From Oceanomicrobium pacificus (GTDB lineage: Bacteria; Pseudomonadota; Alphaproteobacteria; Rhodobacterales; Rhodobacteraceae): a stretch of DNA of 64,000 nt. Positions within the stretch are counted from its first letter, which is position 1; each line of letters opens with the position of its first letter. The position numbers and the translations under genes are program-made. Location of the stretch: contig NZ_WUWG01000003.1 of assembly GCF_009833495.1 (NCBI RefSeq), forward strand, positions 558,001 to 622,000, read 5' to 3'. Of this stretch, positions 17,747 through 27,130 are shown in pieces. The notes under the pieces were generated by a model. The model was not told where the DNA came from. It searched no databases and saw nothing but the letters and a program-made list of their open reading frames with translations.

Positions 17747-19054
17747 ATGGGGCGACAGAAGAGCCTTTGGCGTCTTGCGGCCGGCCTGTGCATGGCCGCA
17801 CTCGTGGCCGGCTGTGCCGAACGCGAACCGCGTCTGCCCGGCGAGCGCCAGTCGATCCGTCCGGCCGACACCGCGGACGGAGAGACGCGCAGCGTCGGGA
17901 TTTCCTTGCCATCGCAGCGGGCGAATGCCAGTTGGACCCATGTCAATGGCAGCCCCAGCCACACGATCACCCATCCCGCGCTGAGCGCATCGCCCCAGCA
18001 GGTCTGGTCGGTCGATATCGGCACCGGCAGTTCCAAACGCACCCGCCTGATCACCACGCCCGTCGTGGCCGACGGCCGGATTTTCGTGATGGATGCGGCG
18101 GGCCAGATCACGGCCGTCAGCCGGAACGGGCAGCTGCTCTGGACGATCAACGCAACCCCGGCCGGAGAGGATCCGATCGCCGGTTTCGGCGGCGGCTTTG
18201 CCTATGCAAACGGCCGGCTCTTCGCGACGACCGGTTTCGGGCAGGTTCTGGCGATCAACCCGGCCTCGGGCGCCGTGGTCTGGCGCCAGCAGCTCGATGC
18301 ACCGGTGCGCAGTGCGCCGGTCGCGGCAAATGGCGTCGTCATCGCCGTGTCGCGCGATGATGTGGCCCATGCGCTCGATCAGGGTGACGGCCGCGTGGAA
18401 TGGATCGTGCCGGGTGCCGTCGGCGGTGCGGGCCTGGTCGGCGGGTCGAGCCCCGCCGTGCGCGGGCCGCTTGTCGTGCTGCCCTACAGTTCCGGCGAAC
18501 TGGTGGCGGCGCTGACCCGCAACGGGCTGCAGGTGTGGAACAACGAAGTGTCCGGCGCGCGGCGCGGGCTTGTCCGCGGGCTTGTGGGCGACATTTCCTC
18601 CGATCCAGTCATCAATTTCGATACGGTCTATGCGGCCAACCAGGCGGGGCAGCTTGTCTCCATCAATCGCCGGTCGGGCCGCACCAACTGGGCCATCACC
18701 GAGGGGGCGATGGGGCCGGTCTGGCCGGTCGGCGGCTCGATCTTCTTCATCTCCGACGAGGCCGAGTTCATCCGCGCGAGCGCCGCGACCGGCGACCGGA
18801 TCTTCACCACCCGGATGACCGAATATTTCGACAGCAGGAAACGCAACCGCGCGGTGACCTATTTCGGCCCGGTTCTGGCCGGTGGTCGGTTCTGGATCGC
18901 GGCTTCCGACGGTGTCCTGCGCGGCTTCAGCCCGGCCAACGGCGCGCTCAACGCCCAGCTGCCGGTGCCCGGCGGTGCGGCCACCGCGCCGGTGGTGGCG
19001 GGCGGGCTGATGTTCGTCGTCTCCGCAGACGGTCAATTGATCGCTTTCCAATAG
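17747..19054 (+). CDS. bamB: Outer-membrane assembly lipoprotein BamB (PQQ-like beta-propeller)
   Basis: 435 residues from the ATG at 17747. The protein opens with a lipoprotein signal ending in the lipobox LVAGC, so it should be anchored in the outer membrane. The body is an eight-bladed propeller; blade repeats can be read as [38 protein letters not shown] and [18 protein letters not shown]. BamB assists BamA in folding outer-membrane beta-barrels. The start at GTG 17717 is possible, but it would bury the signal peptide behind a polar leader; GAGGGG before 17747 decides. Followed by der, as in E. coli. Confidence 0.92.
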   Translation: MGRQKSLWRLAAGLCMAALVAGCAEREPRLPGERQSIRPADTADGETRSVGISLPSQRANASWTHVNGSPSHTITHPALSASPQQVWSVDIGTGSSKRTRLITTPVVADGRIFVMDAAGQITAVSRNGQLLWTINATPAGEDPIAGFGGGFAYANGRLFATTGFGQVLAINPASGAVVWRQQLDAPVRSAPVAANGVVIAVSRDDVAHALDQGDGRVEWIVPGAVGGAGLVGGSSPAVRGPLVVLPYSSGELVAALTRNGLQVWNNEVSGARRGLVRGLVGDISSDPVINFDTVYAANQAGQLVSINRRSGRTNWAITEGAMGPVWPVGGSIFFISDEAEFIRASAATGDRIFTTRMTEYFDSRKRNRAVTYFGPVLAGGRFWIAASDGVLRGFSPANGALNAQLPVPGGAATAPVVAGGLMFVVSADGQLIAFQ

Positions 19055-19124
19055 GGTCGGAACAGGCTATGTGAGCCGCTTTCGCGGCCGGATCCGGCCC
19101 AACAACAGAGGCTTTCAGGTTCCC

Positions 19125-20543
19125 ATGTCTTTCACACTGGCCATTGTCGGACGCCCCAATGTCGGGAAATCGACCCTGTTCAACCGTCTTGTCGGGCGGC
19201 GGCTGGCGCTGGTCGACGACCAGCCCGGTGTGACCCGCGACCTGCGCGAAGGCGCGGGCCGGATCGGAGCGATGAAATTCACCGTGATCGACACGGCCGG
19301 GCTGGAAATGGCCAAGGACGAGAGCCTGCAGGGCCGGATGCGGGCGCTGACCGAACGAGCCGTTGCCATGGCCGATGTGTGCCTCTTCCTTGTCGACGCG
19401 CGTGCCGGTGTGACCCCGGCGGACGAATATTTCGCCGAGATCCTGCGCAAGGCCAATGCCCGCGTGATCCTTGCCGCCAACAAGGCCGAAGGCCGCGCAG
19501 GCGAGGCCGGTGTCTATGATGCCTATGCGCTGGGGCTGGGCGAGCCGATTGCGCTGTCTGCAGAACATGGCGAGGGTCTGGGGGACCTGCACCGTGCGCT
19601 GGAGCCTTTCGCGCTCGAATTTGCCGACCGCGCGGTGGAACCCGAGACCGAGATCATCCTTGACGATGAGGAGGATTTCGACCCGGACGCGCAGGTGTCC
19701 CGCGACCCGAAGAAGCCGATCCAGATCGCGGTCGTCGGTCGCCCCAATGCCGGAAAATCGACCCTTATCAACAAGATCATCGGAGAAGACCGGCTTTTGA
19801 CCGGACCCGAGGCCGGGATCACGCGCGACAGCATTTCCGTCAACACCGACTGGAACGGGCAGGCCTTCCGGATCTTCGACACGGCGGGCATGCGCAAGAA
19901 GGCCAAGGTGCAGGAGAAGCTTGAAAAACTCTCGGTTGCCGACGGTCTGCGCGCGGTCAAGTTTGCCGAGGTGGTGGTCGTTCTGCTCGACGTTCAGGTG
20001 CCCTTCGAGCAGCAGGATCTACGCATCGCCGATCTCGCCGAACGCGAGGGGCGGGCGGTCGTGATCGCGGTCAACAAATGGGATCTCGAGGACGAGAAGC
20101 AGGAAAAGCTGCGCTCTCTGCGCGAGCAGTTCGAGCGGCTGCTGCCGCAATTGCGGGGCGCGCCGATGGTCTATGTGTCGGCGATGACCGGCAAAGGGCT
20201 CGACAAGCTGCAGGAGGCCATACTGTCCGCCCATGATGTGTGGAACCGCCGCGTGCCGACCTCGCAGCTGAACCGCTGGCTCGCCGATCAGGTCGCGGCC
20301 CATCCGCCGCCCGCGCCGAGCGGCCGCCGTATCCGCATGCGCTACATGACGCAGGCCAAGACCCGGCCGCCGACATTCGTCGTCTTCACCTCGATTCCGG
20401 ATGAAGTGCCTAAAAGCTACAACCGCTTTCTGGTCAACGGGTTGCGGCGCGACTTTGACATGCCGGGAACGCCGATCCGGCTGTTCCTGCGCGGCGGCAA
20501 GAACCCCTATGAGGCGAAGGCCAAGAAGCGCAAGATTCACTGA
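19125..20543 (+). CDS. der: Ribosome-assembly GTPase Der (EngA)
   Basis: Double-GTPase needed for maturation of the 50S ribosomal subunit. 472 residues. First G domain: GRPNVGKST at 8-16, DTAGLE and NKAE-type motifs. Second: GRPNAGKST at about 205-213, DTAGMRKK and NKWD. A KH-like C-terminal domain follows ([12 protein letters not shown]). Between the G domains is an acidic linker with the DDEEDFDPD stretch. The frame opens at a GTG at 19071, but [16 protein letters not shown] is the usual N-terminus. The ribosome site is weak, so coupling to the bamB message is plausible. Confidence 0.96.
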   Translation: MSFTLAIVGRPNVGKSTLFNRLVGRRLALVDDQPGVTRDLREGAGRIGAMKFTVIDTAGLEMAKDESLQGRMRALTERAVAMADVCLFLVDARAGVTPADEYFAEILRKANARVILAANKAEGRAGEAGVYDAYALGLGEPIALSAEHGEGLGDLHRALEPFALEFADRAVEPETEIILDDEEDFDPDAQVSRDPKKPIQIAVVGRPNAGKSTLINKIIGEDRLLTGPEAGITRDSISVNTDWNGQAFRIFDTAGMRKKAKVQEKLEKLSVADGLRAVKFAEVVVVLLDVQVPFEQQDLRIADLAEREGRAVVIAVNKWDLEDEKQEKLRSLREQFERLLPQLRGAPMVYVSAMTGKGLDKLQEAILSAHDVWNRRVPTSQLNRWLADQVAAHPPPAPSGRRIRMRYMTQAKTRPPTFVVFTSIPDEVPKSYNRFLVNGLRRDFDMPGTPIRLFLRGGKNPYEAKAKKRKIH

Positions 20544-20588
20544 CGGGCGCGACAGCGCCCGCAACGTTGCCGATCGGTTTGACAGGTA

Positions 20589-21245
20589 TCAGAGAAGCGT
20601 GATCAGCCGCACGGCTTCCGTTGACGGGTCGGTCAGACGCGCGCGATCCTCGCCCGGATGGAAGCGCGCGCGCAGAGCGGTCGGCATCGGTTCCGGCTCG
20701 AAGGTCAGCACATCGGGGCCGATCTTGTCATTTTCCGCTGCATAGGCATCGATGACCGCCCGCGCGGCGGCTTTCGACATGCCATAGGCGGTGTGGAACT
20801 TGCCCCGCGCGGCATCGTGGGTGACGAAAAGCGCTTTTGATCCATCCCGCGCCCGCAGAAGCGGGTCGGTCATGGTGATGAGCCGCTGTGTCGCGCGCCC
20901 GTTGACCGCCCAGCAGCGGTCGAGATCCTTGTCGCCCACATGGCCCACGGGCGCGAGCGGCGCGGCATGGGCGGCAGCGTGCACGAGCAGGTCGAGCCCG
21001 CCCCAGCGGTCGTGAATGGCCTTGCCCATCCGCTGCAATCCACCTTCGTCGGTCAGGTCGAGGGGCAGGAGTGTGGCCTGGCCACCGGCGCCTTTGATCT
21101 CGTCGTCCAGTTCTTCCAGACCGCCTACCGTGCGCGCGAGCGCAATCACATGCGCGCCTTTTGCGCCCAGGTCCCGCGCCACCGCATAGCCGAGCCCGCG
21201 CGACGCACCCGTGACCAGCGCCACCTTGCCGTTGAAATCACGCAT
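20589..21245 (-). CDS. SDR-family NAD(P)-dependent oxidoreductase
   Basis: 218 residues of the classical short-chain dehydrogenase type. The cofactor motif TGASRGLG (about 12-19) and catalytic YGMSK (Tyr and Lys) are intact. The usual NNAG is replaced by HAAA, and at the catalytic Ser the sequence reads VTHDAARG, so a Thr may take that role. It overlaps the purF stop by one base (TGATG) and is probably its last operon partner. The substrate is unknown; nothing nearby points to one. Confidence 0.85.
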   Translation of the reverse strand: MRDFNGKVALVTGASRGLGYAVARDLGAKGAHVIALARTVGGLEELDDEIKGAGGQATLLPLDLTDEGGLQRMGKAIHDRWGGLDLLVHAAAHAAPLAPVGHVGDKDLDRCWAVNGRATQRLITMTDPLLRARDGSKALFVTHDAARGKFHTAYGMSKAAARAVIDAYAAENDKIGPDVLTFEPEPMPTALRARFHPGEDRARLTDPSTEAVRLITLL

Positions 21246-22729
21246 CAGGCCGGTTCCTTGACCTTGAAACCCTTGTCGATCATGTCGGTCGGCTTGACCG
21301 GATAATCGCCGGAGAAACAGGCGTCGCAGAATTGCGGATCAGCCGAGTCGCGGCCGCCTTTCTGGCCGCAGGCCCGGTAGAGCCCGTCGAGCGACACGAA
21401 TTTGAGGCTGTCGACGCCAAGGTGGGCGCGCATCTCGTCCTCGGTCATGGTGGAGGCGAGGAGCTTGTCCTTCTCCGGCGTGTCGACCCCGTAGAAACAG
21501 GGCCACATGGTCGGCGGGGAGGCGATGCGGAAATGCACCTCGCGCGCACCGGCATCGAGGATCATGTCCTTGATCTTGCGGCTGGTGGTCCCGCGCACGA
21601 CCGAGTCATCCACAAGGATCACCCGCTTGCCCTTGATCAGCGCACGGTTGACGTTCAGCTTCAGCCGCACGCCCATATTGCGGATCTGCTCGGTCGGCTC
21701 GATGAAGGTCCGGCCCATATACTGGTTGCGGATGATGCCCATTGCATAGGGAATGCCGCTTTCCTGGCTGTAGCCGATGGCCGCTGGTGTGCCGCTGTCG
21801 GGCACCGGGCAGACAAGGTCCGCCTCGACCGGGTTTTCCTTCGCCAGTTCAACGCCGATGCGGCGGCGCGTCTCGTAGACCGAATGGCCGCCGATCACGC
21901 TGTCGGGGCGCGAGAAATAGACATATTCGAAGATACAGAAGCGCGGCTTGATCGGGTGGAACGGGTGGAAACTTTCCACCCCCTGGGCGGTGCAGATCAC
22001 CATCTCGCCCGGTTCGATCTCGCGCACGAATTCCGCGCCGATGATATCGAGCGCGCAGGTCTCCGACGACAGGACCCAGCCATCGCCGAGTTTGCCCAGC
22101 ATCAGCGGGCGCACGCCGCGCGGGTCACGCACGCCGATCAGCTTGGAACGGGTCATGGCGACGACCGAGAAAGCGCCTTCGACGCGGCGCAGCGCGTCCT
22201 TGATCCGCTCGGAGATGTTGTTCTGGATGGAGCGCGCCATCAGGTGAATGATGCATTCCGTGTCCGACGAGGACTGGAAGATCGACCCGCGCTCGATCAG
22301 TTCCTGCTTCAGGCTGTCGGCATTTGTCAGGTTGCCATTGTGCGCGATGGCGCACCCGCCGACGGAAAATTCCGCGAAGAGTGGCTGCACGTCGCGGATC
22401 GCAGTCTGGCCCTTGGAGCCGGATGTGGAGTAGCGGACATGCCCGATCGCAAGCTGGCCGGGCAGGCTGTCCATCAGCGAGGCTTTGGTGAAATTGTCGC
22501 GCACATAGCCGAAACGGCGGGCGGAGTTGAAACCGACGTCCGGATCGTAGCTGACGATGCCGCCCGCTTCCTGTCCGCGATGCTGGAGCGCATGGAGCCC
22601 GAGGGCCACGAAATTGGCTGCATCCTGCACGCCGACGACACCGAAGATGCCGCATTCCTCGTGCAACTTGTCATCGTCGAACGGGTGGGCGGGAAGCGCG
22701 CGATCGGCGTCTGGCATGGAGTGCCTCAT
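21245..22729 (-). CDS. purF: Amidophosphoribosyltransferase
   Basis: First step of de novo purine synthesis, PRPP plus glutamine to phosphoribosylamine. 494 residues. The N-terminal glutaminase nucleophile is Cys26 (HEECGIFGV), so a 25-residue propeptide must be removed. The PRPP loop VILVDDSVVRGTT is at about 370-382. Cysteines in RFCIFEYVYFSRPDS, PCFYGVDTP and QFCDACFSGDYP match the four [4Fe-4S] ligands of the Bacillus-type enzyme rather than the cluster-free E. coli type. The next ATG, four codons in, is an alternative start. cvpA lies upstream, as in E. coli. Confidence 0.97.
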   Translation of the reverse strand: MRHSMPDADRALPAHPFDDDKLHEECGIFGVVGVQDAANFVALGLHALQHRGQEAGGIVSYDPDVGFNSARRFGYVRDNFTKASLMDSLPGQLAIGHVRYSTSGSKGQTAIRDVQPLFAEFSVGGCAIAHNGNLTNADSLKQELIERGSIFQSSSDTECIIHLMARSIQNNISERIKDALRRVEGAFSVVAMTRSKLIGVRDPRGVRPLMLGKLGDGWVLSSETCALDIIGAEFVREIEPGEMVICTAQGVESFHPFHPIKPRFCIFEYVYFSRPDSVIGGHSVYETRRRIGVELAKENPVEADLVCPVPDSGTPAAIGYSQESGIPYAMGIIRNQYMGRTFIEPTEQIRNMGVRLKLNVNRALIKGKRVILVDDSVVRGTTSRKIKDMILDAGAREVHFRIASPPTMWPCFYGVDTPEKDKLLASTMTEDEMRAHLGVDSLKFVSLDGLYRACGQKGGRDSADPQFCDACFSGDYPVKPTDMIDKGFKVKEPA

Positions 22730-22799
22730 AGCTCAGGTCTTCGTGCCGCGCTTATAGATGGCGCGGCCCCCGGTGTCACCCGCCAGATTGCGGTTTTGT

Positions 22800-22826
22800 G
22801 ACGCGCCGGATGCGGTCCGGCGCGTC
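22800..22826 (-). terminator. Hairpin between cvpA and purF
   Basis: Perfect 11-bp stem GACGCGCCGGA/TCCGGCGCGTC with a 5-base loop, 8 bases beyond the cvpA stop. The minus strand shows no T run after it, so it may be a weak terminator or a processing and stability element separating cvpA from purF within one message. Confidence 0.45.
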
Positions 22827-22833
22827 CCATGGA

Positions 22834-23415
22834 TCAGGCGTCCGTTTCGGTGGTTTCCGGCTCGCCGCATCCGGCGACCAGAACGCCGTAACGCTCTTCC
22901 AGCCAGGTTGGTGCGTCTTCCGGGATGCTCTCGTTCAGTGTTGCCTGAAGCGAGGCGAAAATCTCTTTCGAGCGGCTGTCTTCGACCTGCGGGATGCCGT
23001 CGCCGGCGGACAGGAAATTCTCGTAGAGCAGCAGCCCGATGGCGACCAGAAGCGCGCCGCGCGCCACACCGAAAAGCAGGCCGAAGCCGCGGTCGATGGA
23101 GCCAAGCGCGGAGTTCTGCACCGCGCCCGACAGGAGCGGGGTGAAGATCGAAATCAGCACCAGCGCGACGGCAAAGACCACCGCGAAGGCCGCGAAGATT
23201 GACAGTTGGCAGGATTCGGCGATGAAATCCCGCAGGAAGGGGATCTCGCGCACGAACGGTTCGGCCATGGGTGCGAAGAAATAGGCTGCAATAGCGGCCC
23301 CGACCCAACCGGCAATGGACAGCAACTCCCGAACCAGACCACGTGAAAACGCCAACAGGGCAGAAATTGCCACGATCAGCAGCACCACGCCGTCGACTAT
23401 CGTGAAACCTTCCAT
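22834..23415 (-). CDS. cvpA: CvpA-family membrane protein
   Basis: 193 residues with four hydrophobic segments (about 5-20, 30-47, 72-95 and 113-130) and a soluble acidic C-terminus. The family signature SRGLVRELLSIAGWVGA lies in the first loop. CvpA in E. coli is linked to colicin V production and bile-salt tolerance; its molecular role is unsettled. The gene follows radA by 7 bases and precedes purF. The C-terminal VAGCGEPETTETDA contains a lone Cys of unknown meaning. Confidence 0.9.
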   Translation of the reverse strand: MEGFTIVDGVVLLIVAISALLAFSRGLVRELLSIAGWVGAAIAAYFFAPMAEPFVREIPFLRDFIAESCQLSIFAAFAVVFAVALVLISIFTPLLSGAVQNSALGSIDRGFGLLFGVARGALLVAIGLLLYENFLSAGDGIPQVEDSRSKEIFASLQATLNESIPEDAPTWLEERYGVLVAGCGEPETTETDA

Positions 23416-23422
23416 GCGTCCC

Positions 23423-24808
23423 TCATTCCTTATTCTGGCTGTTCATGTTTCCGAAACACCGTTCGATGAAACTGGCCAGATCGTTTGTTTGTTCAATCCG
23501 CATATCGGATTCGGACAGCGATTTCATCCGCAAAGGCGCAAAAGCGGTTGAAAAACCCAGTTTTTCGGCTTCCCGAAGCCGTGTATCGGCCTGCGCGATC
23601 GGCCGAAGCCCACCGGACAGGCTGATTTCACCGCAAAAGACGGTGTCTGCGGGCAGGGGGTGATCCTCCCGCGCGGAGATCAGCGCCGCACTTACCGCCA
23701 GATCGGCGGCGGGCTCTGTGACCTTCAGGCCACCCGCGACGTTGAGGTAGACATCGCAGCCGCCGAAACCGATGCCGCAGCGTGCCTCGAGCACCGCAAG
23801 GATCATGGCCAGCCGTCCGCTGTCGACGCCGACAACTGTCCGGCGCGGTGTCGCGAGCGGCGAGGGCGCGACGAGCGCCTGTATCTCCACAAGCACGGGC
23901 CGCGTGCCCTCGATCCCGGCAAAGACGGCCGAGCCGGACGTGACCGTGTCGCGCTCCGCAAGAAACAGGGCCGACGGGTTCCCGACCTGCGCCAGCCCGC
24001 CGCCCGTCATCTCGAACACGCCGATCTCGTCAGCCGGGCCGAACCGGTTCTTCACCGCGCGCAGAATGCGGAACTGGTGGCCGCGCTCGCCCTCGAAATA
24101 GAGGACCGTGTCGACCATATGTTCCACGACGCGCGGTCCGGCGATCTGGCCGTCCTTGGTGACATGGCCCACAAGGATGATCGAGACGTTCCGCTTCTTG
24201 GCGAACTGGGTCAGCTCATGCGCTGCGGCGCGAACCTGGCTCACCGATCCGGGGGCGCTGTCCACATGGTCGGCCCACATGGTCTGGATCGAATCGATAA
24301 TGGCAAGCGCGGGCCGTTCCTCGTCCAGCATGGTCAGGATGTCGCGCAGATTGGTTTCTGCCGCCAGTTTCATCGGCGCGTCCGCGAGGCCGAGCCGCTG
24401 GCCGCGCATGCGCACCTGTGCGGCCGCTTCCTCGCCCGAGACATAGACGACCCTGTTGCCCGCCCGCGCGAAGGCCGCCGCGGCCTGCAAGAGGATCGTC
24501 GATTTGCCGATGCCGGGATCGCCGCCGAGCAGGATGGCCGAGGCTGGAACCAGCCCGCCGCCGAGCACACGGTCGAACTCCTCCATGCCCGAGCGGGACC
24601 GCGGCAGCGGCGCATCGTCTGCGGACAGATCGCTCAGCGCGACGCGGTTGCCCCTTTGGGCGCCCAGCGTCTTCTTGGCAGGGCCGGCCGCGAGCGGGGC
24701 CTCTTCCTCGATGGTGTTCCATTCGCCACAGGCGTCGCACCGGCCCGCCCATTTGGAATAGCGGGCGTTGCAGTTGGAGCAGACGAAGAGTTTCTGGGCT
24801 TTGGCCAT
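23423..24808 (-). CDS. radA: DNA repair protein RadA
   Basis: Helicase-like ATPase that promotes branch migration in recombination. 461 residues: an N-terminal zinc finger with Cys10, Cys13, Cys24 and Cys27 (CSNCNARYSKWAGRCDACG), a RecA-like core with Walker A GGDPGIGKST at 95-104, the RadA-specific KNRFG motif, and a C-terminal Lon-protease-like domain (GGCDVYLNVAGGLKVTEPAADLA). The normal catalytic Ser-Lys pair of Lon is not expected in this family. The ATG at 24808 fits the standard N-terminus. In one run with the membrane genes upstream and cvpA downstream. Confidence 0.97.
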   Translation of the reverse strand: MAKAQKLFVCSNCNARYSKWAGRCDACGEWNTIEEEAPLAAGPAKKTLGAQRGNRVALSDLSADDAPLPRSRSGMEEFDRVLGGGLVPASAILLGGDPGIGKSTILLQAAAAFARAGNRVVYVSGEEAAAQVRMRGQRLGLADAPMKLAAETNLRDILTMLDEERPALAIIDSIQTMWADHVDSAPGSVSQVRAAAHELTQFAKKRNVSIILVGHVTKDGQIAGPRVVEHMVDTVLYFEGERGHQFRILRAVKNRFGPADEIGVFEMTGGGLAQVGNPSALFLAERDTVTSGSAVFAGIEGTRPVLVEIQALVAPSPLATPRRTVVGVDSGRLAMILAVLEARCGIGFGGCDVYLNVAGGLKVTEPAADLAVSAALISAREDHPLPADTVFCGEISLSGGLRPIAQADTRLREAEKLGFSTAFAPLRMKSLSESDMRIEQTNDLASFIERCFGNMNSQNKE

Positions 24809-24826
24809 ATGGGCGATCCTGATCCG

Positions 24827-25135
24827 TCAGAGCGCCCAACCGAACACGAGCGCCAGCGCGAAGGCAAGCTGCATCGCCGGGAAAGCGCGGTTCCAGCCCC
24901 GCTCCAGCCAGAGCGCGACAAGCGCCACGGGCGCGAGAAGCGCGGCGCAGATACGGCCGAGCGAGAAAGCCTCCACCCCCAGCGCCGCCATGATCGCAAG
25001 TGTCAAAAGAGCGGCAACACCGTGGGCGATCCGCAACCCGCCGCGCTGCCGCCAGGTTTGAAGTCCGGACCAGAGGAAGGCGCAGAAAACGCCCATCGCG
25101 ATGACGAGCCCGAAGAGCAGGTTGAAAAGCGTCAT
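24827..25135 (-). CDS. Small membrane protein of unknown function
   Basis: 102 residues, nearly all hydrophobic, with three or four predicted membrane segments (about 3-20, 38-55, 58-75 and 85-101). I do not recognise the family. Its start overlaps the stop of the pqiA-like gene by 4 bases (ATGA), and radA starts 18 bases after its end, so it is translated as part of the mla/pqi operon. A role next to PqiA in the membrane is possible but rests on context only. Confidence 0.7.
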   Translation of the reverse strand: MTLFNLLFGLVIAMGVFCAFLWSGLQTWRQRGGLRIAHGVAALLTLAIMAALGVEAFSLGRICAALLAPVALVALWLERGWNRAFPAMQLAFALALVFGWAL

Positions 25136-25569
25136 CGCCGCACCTGCCGCATGGTGGCAAAGGTGAGCAGGATCGATGCCAGCACACAGGCCGTGAACAG
25201 GTAGAGGCCCCAGCCCGGTTCCACCCGCCCGACACCGACGCCCTTGGCCAGCACGATATAGACCGCGATCAGGAACATGTCCGCCATCGAGAGTTTGCCG
25301 AGAAGCGCCAGAAGCGGCAATGCGCGGCGTGTCAGCAGCCGGAAATGCACGCCGGACAGCATCAGTGTCTTCAGGATCGGAAACACCAGCGCGAAAGCGG
25401 CGACGATCACCGCCAGCGCCACGTCACTCTGCCAGAGCGTGCGCAAGCCCGACAGCACCGTGATCTGCGACGTGCCGAAAAAGGGCAGCAGCCCGGCATG
25501 GGCGAGCGGTGCGATCCAGGCGAGCGGAAACAGGACCAGAAGGGCGAGATTGCCCCATTTGAGGATCAC
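25132..25569 (-). CDS. pqiA: PqiA-domain (paraquat-inducible protein A) membrane protein
   Basis: 145 residues with about four membrane helices. The C-terminal half carries the PqiA signature LLGKLSMADMFLIAVYIV, followed by a GVGRVEPGWGLYLFTACVLAS segment. E. coli PqiA has two such domains and zinc-finger Cys pairs; this is a single domain without them. PqiA proteins partner MCE-domain proteins in lipid transport between membranes. It overlaps mlaF by 4 bases. No MCE protein (PqiB/MlaD) is in the window, so its partner must be elsewhere. Confidence 0.85.
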   Translation of the reverse strand: MILKWGNLALLVLFPLAWIAPLAHAGLLPFFGTSQITVLSGLRTLWQSDVALAVIVAAFALVFPILKTLMLSGVHFRLLTRRALPLLALLGKLSMADMFLIAVYIVLAKGVGVGRVEPGWGLYLFTACVLASILLTFATMRQVRR

Positions 25570-26333
25570 CGGACCGCCTCGATCGGCCCTTCGGCACGGC
25601 CATGCAGGAACTGGTCCATGTAGGGGTCGCCGCTGGTCTCGATCTGGTCGACGGGTCCGGTCCAGCGGATCTTGCCGTCATGCAGCATCGCGACCTTGTC
25701 GGCGATGGCGCGGACCGAACTCATGTCATGGGTGATCGTCATGGCCGTGGCGCCCATTTCCACCACGATCTCGCGGATCAGTTCGTTGATGACGCCCGAC
25801 ATGATCGGATCGAGCCCGGTGGTCGGCTCGTCGAAGAAGATGATTTCCGGCTCGGCGGCAATCGCGCGGGCCAGCCCGACACGCTTCTGCATCCCGCCGG
25901 ACAGTTCCGCTGGGAAAAGGTCGGCCACATCCGCTTTCAGCCCGACGCGACGCAGCTTTTCGATCGCCAGATCGCGTGCGTCGGATTTCGACAGGCGGTC
26001 GCGGCCCTGCCGCAGTCGGAAGGCGACATTCTGCCAGACCGGCAGACTGTCGAAGAGCGCGCCGCCCTGGAAAAGCATTCCGAAGCGGGACAGGAAATCG
26101 TCGCGGCGGGTCCGGCCAACCGCGACCCCGTCGATCTCGATCGTGCCGCCATCATGGGGAATGATCCCGAGCACGGTTTTCAGCGCCACCGACTTGCCGG
26201 TGCCCGAGCCGCCGATGATGACCATGCTTTCGCCGACCGGAATGTCGAGCGTGACGCCACGCAGCACCTCTTTGGGGCCGAAGCTCTTGGTCACCTCGCG
26301 AAAGGCGATACGGGGGGGAGGGGTGCCGGTCAT
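25566..26333 (-). CDS. mlaF: MlaF-type ABC transporter ATP-binding protein
   Basis: 255 residues; ATPase of the Mla/MCE lipid-transport complex at the inner membrane. Walker A IGGSGTGKS (about 40-48), the Q-loop, signature LSGGMQKRVGLARA and Walker B IIFFDEPTTGLDPI are complete. LSGGMQKR and the TGLDPIMS extension are typical of MCE-type ATPases. ATGA overlaps join it to mlaE upstream and pqiA downstream. Moves phospholipid between membranes; direction in this organism is not known. Confidence 0.93.
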   Translation of the reverse strand: MTGTPPPRIAFREVTKSFGPKEVLRGVTLDIPVGESMVIIGGSGTGKSVALKTVLGIIPHDGGTIEIDGVAVGRTRRDDFLSRFGMLFQGGALFDSLPVWQNVAFRLRQGRDRLSKSDARDLAIEKLRRVGLKADVADLFPAELSGGMQKRVGLARAIAAEPEIIFFDEPTTGLDPIMSGVINELIREIVVEMGATAMTITHDMSSVRAIADKVAMLHDGKIRWTGPVDQIETSGDPYMDQFLHGRAEGPIEAVR

Positions 26334-27124
26334 GTCGAGAAGAACAGTTCTGTCAGCGCGTAATTGCAGGCGAGGATCAGCACGGAGGCCGAGACGACGG
26401 CGTTCGTCGTCGCCCGACCGACGCCCTGCGCGCCACGGCCGGAACTGTAGCCGTGGTAGCAGCCCATCAGCGCGACGATGAAGCCGAAGACGGCGGCTTT
26501 CACCAGCCCCGACCAGATGTCGATCGGCTGCAGGAAGTCGATCGTGTTCTGGATATAGGTCGCGCCGGAAAAGTTCAGCCGGTAGATGCCGACCGCCCAG
26601 CCGCCCATGATCCCGATCACGTCACCCACGGCGACAAGGATCGGCATGCAGAGCGTGGCGGCCAGAATGCGCGGCGCGACGAGATATTTCATCGGGTTGG
26701 TCGACAGGGTGGTCAGCGCGTCAATCTGTTCGGTCACCCGCATCGTGCCCATTTCCGCCGCGATGGAGGAGGAGACACGACCGGCCACCATCAGCCCGCC
26801 GAGCACGGGGCCAAGCTCACGCACCATGCCGATCGCGACGATGGCAGGCACCACGCTTTCGGCATTGAACCGCGCACCGCCGGCATAGATCTGGAGCGCG
26901 AGCGCCCCGCCGGTGAACAAAGCCGTCATGCCTACGACGGGCAGGGAGTAATAGCCGATCCGCATCACCTGATGGAGGAATTCCACAGGGTAGAAGGGCG
27001 GGCGCACCATATGGCTGATGGCGATGGCGGCGAAAATCACCACACGGCCGACGGCGGCGCAAATGCCGATCACCGACCGCCCGATGGCGGCAAGAAAATT
27101 GTCGATCTGGGTCAAGGCCTGCAT
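26330..27124 (-). CDS. mlaE: MlaE-family ABC transporter permease
   Basis: 264 residues, with an N-terminal amphipathic segment and five or six membrane helices. The family signature ELGPVLGGLMVAGRVSSSIAAEMGTMRVTEQ-type block sits near residues 100-130, with the conserved EQIDAL following. It forms the membrane channel with MlaF. First transporter gene after alr, 6 bases away, and it overlaps mlaF by 4 bases. The periplasmic substrate binder MlaD is missing from the operon. Confidence 0.93.
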   Translation of the reverse strand: MQALTQIDNFLAAIGRSVIGICAAVGRVVIFAAIAISHMVRPPFYPVEFLHQVMRIGYYSLPVVGMTALFTGGALALQIYAGGARFNAESVVPAIVAIGMVRELGPVLGGLMVAGRVSSSIAAEMGTMRVTEQIDALTTLSTNPMKYLVAPRILAATLCMPILVAVGDVIGIMGGWAVGIYRLNFSGATYIQNTIDFLQPIDIWSGLVKAAVFGFIVALMGCYHGYSSGRGAQGVGRATTNAVVSASVLILACNYALTELFFST

Positions 27125-27130
27125 GCGGGG

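Noticed and set aside
20545-20560. Hairpin GGGCGC/GCGCCC after der as terminator
   Set aside because: Only 6 bp and no T run; too weak to call.
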